From Nymphaea colorata (lineage: Eukaryota > Streptophyta > Magnoliopsida > Nymphaeales > Nymphaeaceae): a stretch of 64,000 nucleotides of DNA. The stretch is from positions 22,337,703-22,401,702 of the forward strand of contig NC_045146.1 of the NCBI RefSeq assembly GCF_008831285.2. The letters are read 5' to 3'. The notes beneath the pieces are model-generated. The model was not told where the DNA came from and searched no databases. It was given only the letters and a program-made list of their open reading frames with translations. Within the stretch, counting starts at the first letter, position 1. Each line of letters begins with the position of its first letter. The position numbers and the translations under genes were made by a program. This document shows positions 59,681 through 64,000 of the stretch, one piece after another.

Positions 59681-62600
59681 ATGGTAGCTTTTGGTAAAAA
59701 GCTAAAGGAGTACAGGTTTCCAGAATGGGAAAGGTATAATTTTTCATCTAAGCCTGTGAATTAATGCAAACTCTATTGTCTTTGTAATTCTAGATTGTAG
59801 ATGGTATCATGGTAGCTGGGGATTTAGTTTGCAGGAAGAGTGTTTTCATGTTTGATATGTTCCTTTACGTCTGCTTGACGCCATTCAAATAGGTGAAATT
59901 TGCCATCCAGGATGATATTTAATACTCGCAATTGTACTAGGTATTATATCAACTACAAACTAATGAAGAAAAAGGTCAGACAGTACGCACACCAGATTCA
60001 GGTTGGAGAACAGGACCGTAATCAAGTTCTGAAGGAGTTTTCAAGGATGCTAGATCACCAGGTTTGTACACAAAAGTTCCGGTTGGACTATGTTAAAGTA
60101 CATAGTTCTGAGAGCTTTTCCTTGTCATTTATCATCTTAAACTTGGACCACGTGAAGTATCATATGCAGATGAAACTTTATCCTCACATTTCTTGACTTC
60201 AGATTGAGAAGATTGTCTTGTTTCTGCTGGAACAACAAGGTATTCTTGCAAGCCGCATAGAAAAGCTAGGAGAGCAACATGAGACTGTTTTGGAGCAGAC
60301 TGAGTTTGGAAAGATATCTGAACTTCGGGAAGCATACAGAGCTATAGGACAAGATCTTCTGAGGCTTTTATTCTTTGTTGAGATTAATGCCATCGGCATT
60401 AGAAAGATATTGAAAAAATTTGATAAGCGGTTCTCTTATAGATTTACAGATCATTATGTCACAACTCGTGCAAATCATCCATATTCTCAGCTTCAGCAAG
60501 TGTTCAAGCATGTGGTAATGTGTCTCAATCACTTGTAGTTTGTCTTTAAATGATAACGAGGAAGCATCTTTCTTTGCCTTTTCTCTTCCAGTTCCTGTTT
60601 ACTTTTTTTCAAAGGTAATTCCAAGTAAAACTGTAATGGAAAATCTTAATTAGTTGCTGCTTGAACAGGGAGCATATTTTCTTCATATGCGATTGAATTT
60701 TTGCTGAAATCCAATATCCATTTGATCATCACCTAAAATATAAGATTTTCTTCTTCTTTGCTATTCTCATATTTGATTCAGTTATATGCAAAAACCATGA
60801 TATTTTTTCCACATGAGGACGGTAAATATGAATCCTTTCATACTTGTTAATTTGAATTCACCTCGGCTTCCATAAATATCCCTAGGTTGAGTTACTCATA
60901 TATCTATGTGGGTTTATATAGTCTTGGTTAATGATGTGAACAGGGCATTGGTGCTGTAGTGGGTGCATTATCCCGTAATATTGCTGATCTGCAGAACCAT
61001 CACGGAAGCTATTTTTCTATTTATGATCATCCAGCGGTTGCCCTGCAGGTTGCACCCACTGCTTTTTCTCTCTTTATTAAATGTAATTGAGGCTTAATTT
61101 CTAGGAGCTTGTTCTGTGTCTTCTTCTTCTGGGGAGAACTGGAGATTGAAATATTTTTATTCATGTAACATGCAGGACCCAGTAATTGATTCAATTAGAG
61201 CAGCTGTAGACAGGCTAACTCACTCAACAAATTGCCTCAAATTTTTGGGACAACATGCACTTATCATTCACGATGACTTGCCCACACCAGCAACAGAGGA
61301 GCCCATTGATGAGCAGAGATATTATTTCATGTCATTGGTCTTGAACTTGGGGAATACTTTCCTTTATATGGTTAATACCTACATAATCGTTCCCACTGCA
61401 GATGACTACTCGATTAGCCTTGGAGCTGCACCAACAGTATGTGGGATAGTGATTGGGTCAATGGCTATCGCCCAGGTGTTTTCTTCTGTATATTTCAGCG
61501 CATGGTCAAACAAGTCCTACTTCAGGCCGCTTGTCTTTAGCAGCATCGTACTTTTCTTTGGGAACACTTTATATGCACTGGCATATGATCTTAACTCGAT
61601 AACCATACTTTTAGTCGGCCGCCTTTTTTGTGGGTAAATTTTTACTCTTTCGTATGATACCCTTTACAGATTTACTTTACTCTCCTTTAATATAACAGTT
61701 AAGTTCTCGTATGATGCACACCTATTGCTCATTTAATTAGCTAGAGAAAAAATTAGTATTTTAGTAATGGTATCTCATTTTACTTAGATGGAATTACATT
61801 TTCATATTACTGGAAATGGAGTTTTTTATGCTGTTTATTGCCAAACCTGAAGGATGTTTTATATGATGCTCATTTGATCGTTCTTTGATTAGTTCTCAAT
61901 TAACATAAGTGAACTTCTCTAACTACCATTTTTTTTCTTCGAGGACAAAAACCATTTTCCAGAACTTTGCAGAGCAGACTTGACTTTTTAGTTTTTAGTT
62001 TTTACTACGCTTGATGTCCCATTTGCAAGTACATCCAAATGGGACAGGTCCTAAATCCATACCAATTTGGTAGTTATGCTTTTGAGGTCAAAAATGAATG
62101 AAAGTTTATAATCCTATATATCATCTTTATTTTGATCATGTAAAGCTTCCTTCCATATCTGAAGGTAATTTCTCTTGAAAATGAATTCCATTACCTAAAA
62201 TCAAGGTGGCCTGGAGCATTGCTTCTTGTTGATTGACAAGGAGTATGAGTCGCTCCTCCCCTTTCTCAAGGTAAAGAAAGTGTCCACTTATAGATAAATA
62301 TTTCAAGTAATAAGACAGAATTAAGATGCTCAAAGAAATTGCCATTAATAGGAGGTGTGAAGAGCTGAAATTCTTGAATTAGACTTTAGAGTTTAGAGAA
62401 TTAATCCTGCTAAGAAACGACAGCATATTCATAATAAATCTCTGCACTGGACAACATGCATGCGTGATTTAATGGCCACAACTCTAGGCTAGATGTACCA
62501 CAGAGACACATTTATGCTTTATTATGCTGAAGTCACTTGTTTGAGTGATTGATTATCAACCATGCTTGAAGCTTTATATAAGAATAGATATCTCAATTGA

Positions 62601-64000
62601 CTGATTCTTACAGCTTCATTTGCTCTAAAAAAGTGAGTTTAATCAGTTATTTGGCATTATCATGTTCTTTCTGTTTCCTGGATCTGCTTATTGTGTTAAG
62701 TACATGAATATTATCAAAATGCAGGTTGGGATCTGCACGAGCTGTTAATCGACGCTATATTAGCGACTGCGTGCCTGTCAAAATTCGTATGCAAGCATCT
62801 GCAGCATTTGTTAGTGCGAGTGCTCTTGGAATGGCATGTGGTCCTGCTCTTGCAGGATTGCTTCAAACTAATTTTAAGTTTTATGTCGTCACAATCAATG
62901 CAAGCACTTTACCAGGATGGTTCATGTCTCTTGCATGGTTAATATATCTGTGTTGGCTATGGATATCATTTAAAGAGCCTGTTTATGAATCCCAACAGTC
63001 TAACTCAGCTAACAACTCTAGTACCGGTAAGGTTTCATCATTTTAGTTGTATGACATTCAAGAAAAATTCTCTTGTTTCGTTTCTGTTGGTGGTGCATGT
63101 AACCCAGTTGAATACACCTGCAGTAACTGCAATTGTGGTGCACTCAAGTGGCAATGGACTTGCACAACCCCTTCTCTCATCTTCAACTGTGGAGGAGAAG
63201 CCGCAGAAAGAAGATCAAGAATTTGATGACAGTGAAGAAGCTCCAGAAGAATCACACAAACCTGCCACCACTATTGGATCTGCATATAGACTGCTTACTC
63301 CATCCGTGAAGGCATGGATAATCTTGTACTTCGTTCTTATTCTGTCCTCAACGTTCACTACTAAAATTTTCACTTTTCAGATAAATTATTTAGTTTATTC
63401 TGCTAAAGACTTGAGACTGACATTAGGAATCTGAATAGGTTTTGGCGCAGTTCTATGCTTTGTACAAGATGTGTGCTTGTTTACATTAAGCAAGCCCCTG
63501 AGTTGAGTGTCTTTTCTTTGTGTTAGATACTGCACTTCCGACGGAACCAGGGATTAAATTCTTTCTTTATAACTCTTATCACAGTTTTGTAGCTGTTCTT
63601 GTTCAATTAACACTCTGGACCTTATGTCATGCCACTCTGGACCTTATGTCATGCCACCATGCGTTGTTTATTAACAGATTTCAGTATGAAGTTTTTTCTG
63701 ATTTCTCTAGCATTATTAATATCTTGACAAACTTCTGCCAATTTTACATGAACCGGAGACTGAAAAGAAATACCATATGACATCTTAAGAGATGATTGTA
63801 TGTTACGTTATCAATCTGATTGAATTTTGTCATGTCCTATTGCAGGTTCAATTGTTGATATACTTCATGCTCAAATATGCAATGGAGGTCTTATTATCCG
63901 AATCAAGTGTTGTTGCAACCTTCTACTTTAATTGGTCAACAAGCAAAGTTGCCTTGTTTCTTGCGTGCCTTGGCTTCACTGTATTGCCAGTAAATATAGT
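59681..64000 (+). CDS. PHT5: SPX-MFS vacuolar phosphate transporter (PHT5/VPT family), 3' end outside window
   Basis: Exons are 59681-59733, 59941-60061, 60203-60514, 60944-61048, 61176-61633, 62725-63026, 63124-63311 and 63846 to the edge, giving 564 residues in the window of a family usually near 700. The SPX domain (residues 1 to about 160) has the N-terminal [21 protein letters not shown] (19-29) and the basic helix [10 protein letters not shown] (125-134) that binds inositol pyrophosphates. The MFS part begins near residue 235, with [35 protein letters not shown] and [12 protein letters not shown]. Family members move phosphate into the vacuole, sensing cell phosphate through SPX. Intron 7 appears to start with GC (AAG|GCATGG), keeping the family phrase [19 protein letters not shown]. 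Exon joins are all in frame. P1BS motifs and a miR827 site suggest phosphate-responsive regulation. Confidence 0.95.
63312..63845 (+). other. Apparent GC-AG intron (intron 7) of the SPX-MFS gene
   Basis: The exon fits ending at AAG (63311) with the intron starting GCATGG. A GT lies six bases upstream (TCC|GTGAAG, 63306), also in frame, and would delete Val-Lys from a conserved phrase. The acceptor is TTGCAG at 63845. A perfect 22-bp tandem pair lies at 63611-63654. Confidence 0.55.
63611..63654. repeat. Perfect 22-bp tandem duplication
   Basis: CACTCTGGACCTTATGTCAT plus GC occurs twice in direct succession (63611-63632 and 63633-63654), in intron 7 of the SPX-MFS gene. Confidence 0.95.

Noticed and set aside
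1-64000. CRISPR arrays, bacterial operons or prophage
   Set aside because: All genes are intron-split plant genes; no regularly spaced repeats with unique spacers occur.

Overview
This window is nuclear DNA from a flowering plant. Its genes are split by GT-AG introns (plus two apparent GC-AG introns), its proteins match angiosperm families, and its long AT-rich intergenic stretches hold short DNA transposons, SINE-like repeats and AT/CT microsatellites. The species cannot be named from the sequence. Gene models below were assembled by eye from reading frames, splice sites and family conservation.

Layout. (1) 1-4160: intergenic DNA, then a TATA box and an intron-split leader. (2) 4161-7713 (+): a three-exon DUF4378 protein. 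(3) 8294-8635 (-): a doubtful small secreted ORF. (4) 9917-10825 (+): an inverted, decayed piece of the neighbouring kinase gene, split by a 443-bp hAT-like MITE with an 8-bp target duplication. (5) 11683-14114 (-): a PEPKR2-type kinase of the CDPK-SnRK superfamily, with a 29-nt microexon and a leader reaching about 16300. (6) 16300-21480: AT-rich repeats. (7) 21673-26342 and 28214-32099 (both -): two tandem NAD-dependent sorbitol dehydrogenases with the same exon structure. (8) 32230-44660: repeats and transposons, including a 3.35-kb PIF/Harbinger-like element (39846-43199) flanked by TTA. (9) 44755-45099 (+): an intronless one-LysM membrane-anchored protein. (10) 45100-56400: gene-poor, with a CACTA-like element and long AT microsatellites. 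(11) 56422 to the window end (+): an SPX-MFS vacuolar phosphate transporter (PHT5/VPT), cut by the right edge.

The most informative locus is the last. Two adjacent P1BS (PHR1-binding) motifs lie about 130 bp upstream of its TATA box. A non-coding leader exon carries a near-perfect miR827 target site, and the leader also holds several upstream ORFs. Together these suggest three layers of phosphate-responsive control on one transporter. Other points worth a second look are the inverted PEPKR2 fragment facing its parent gene, a one-base shortfall in a G-run that puts the usual start of one sorbitol dehydrogenase out of frame, the two GC-AG introns, and a coding-like GC-rich island in the expanded second intron of that same dehydrogenase.
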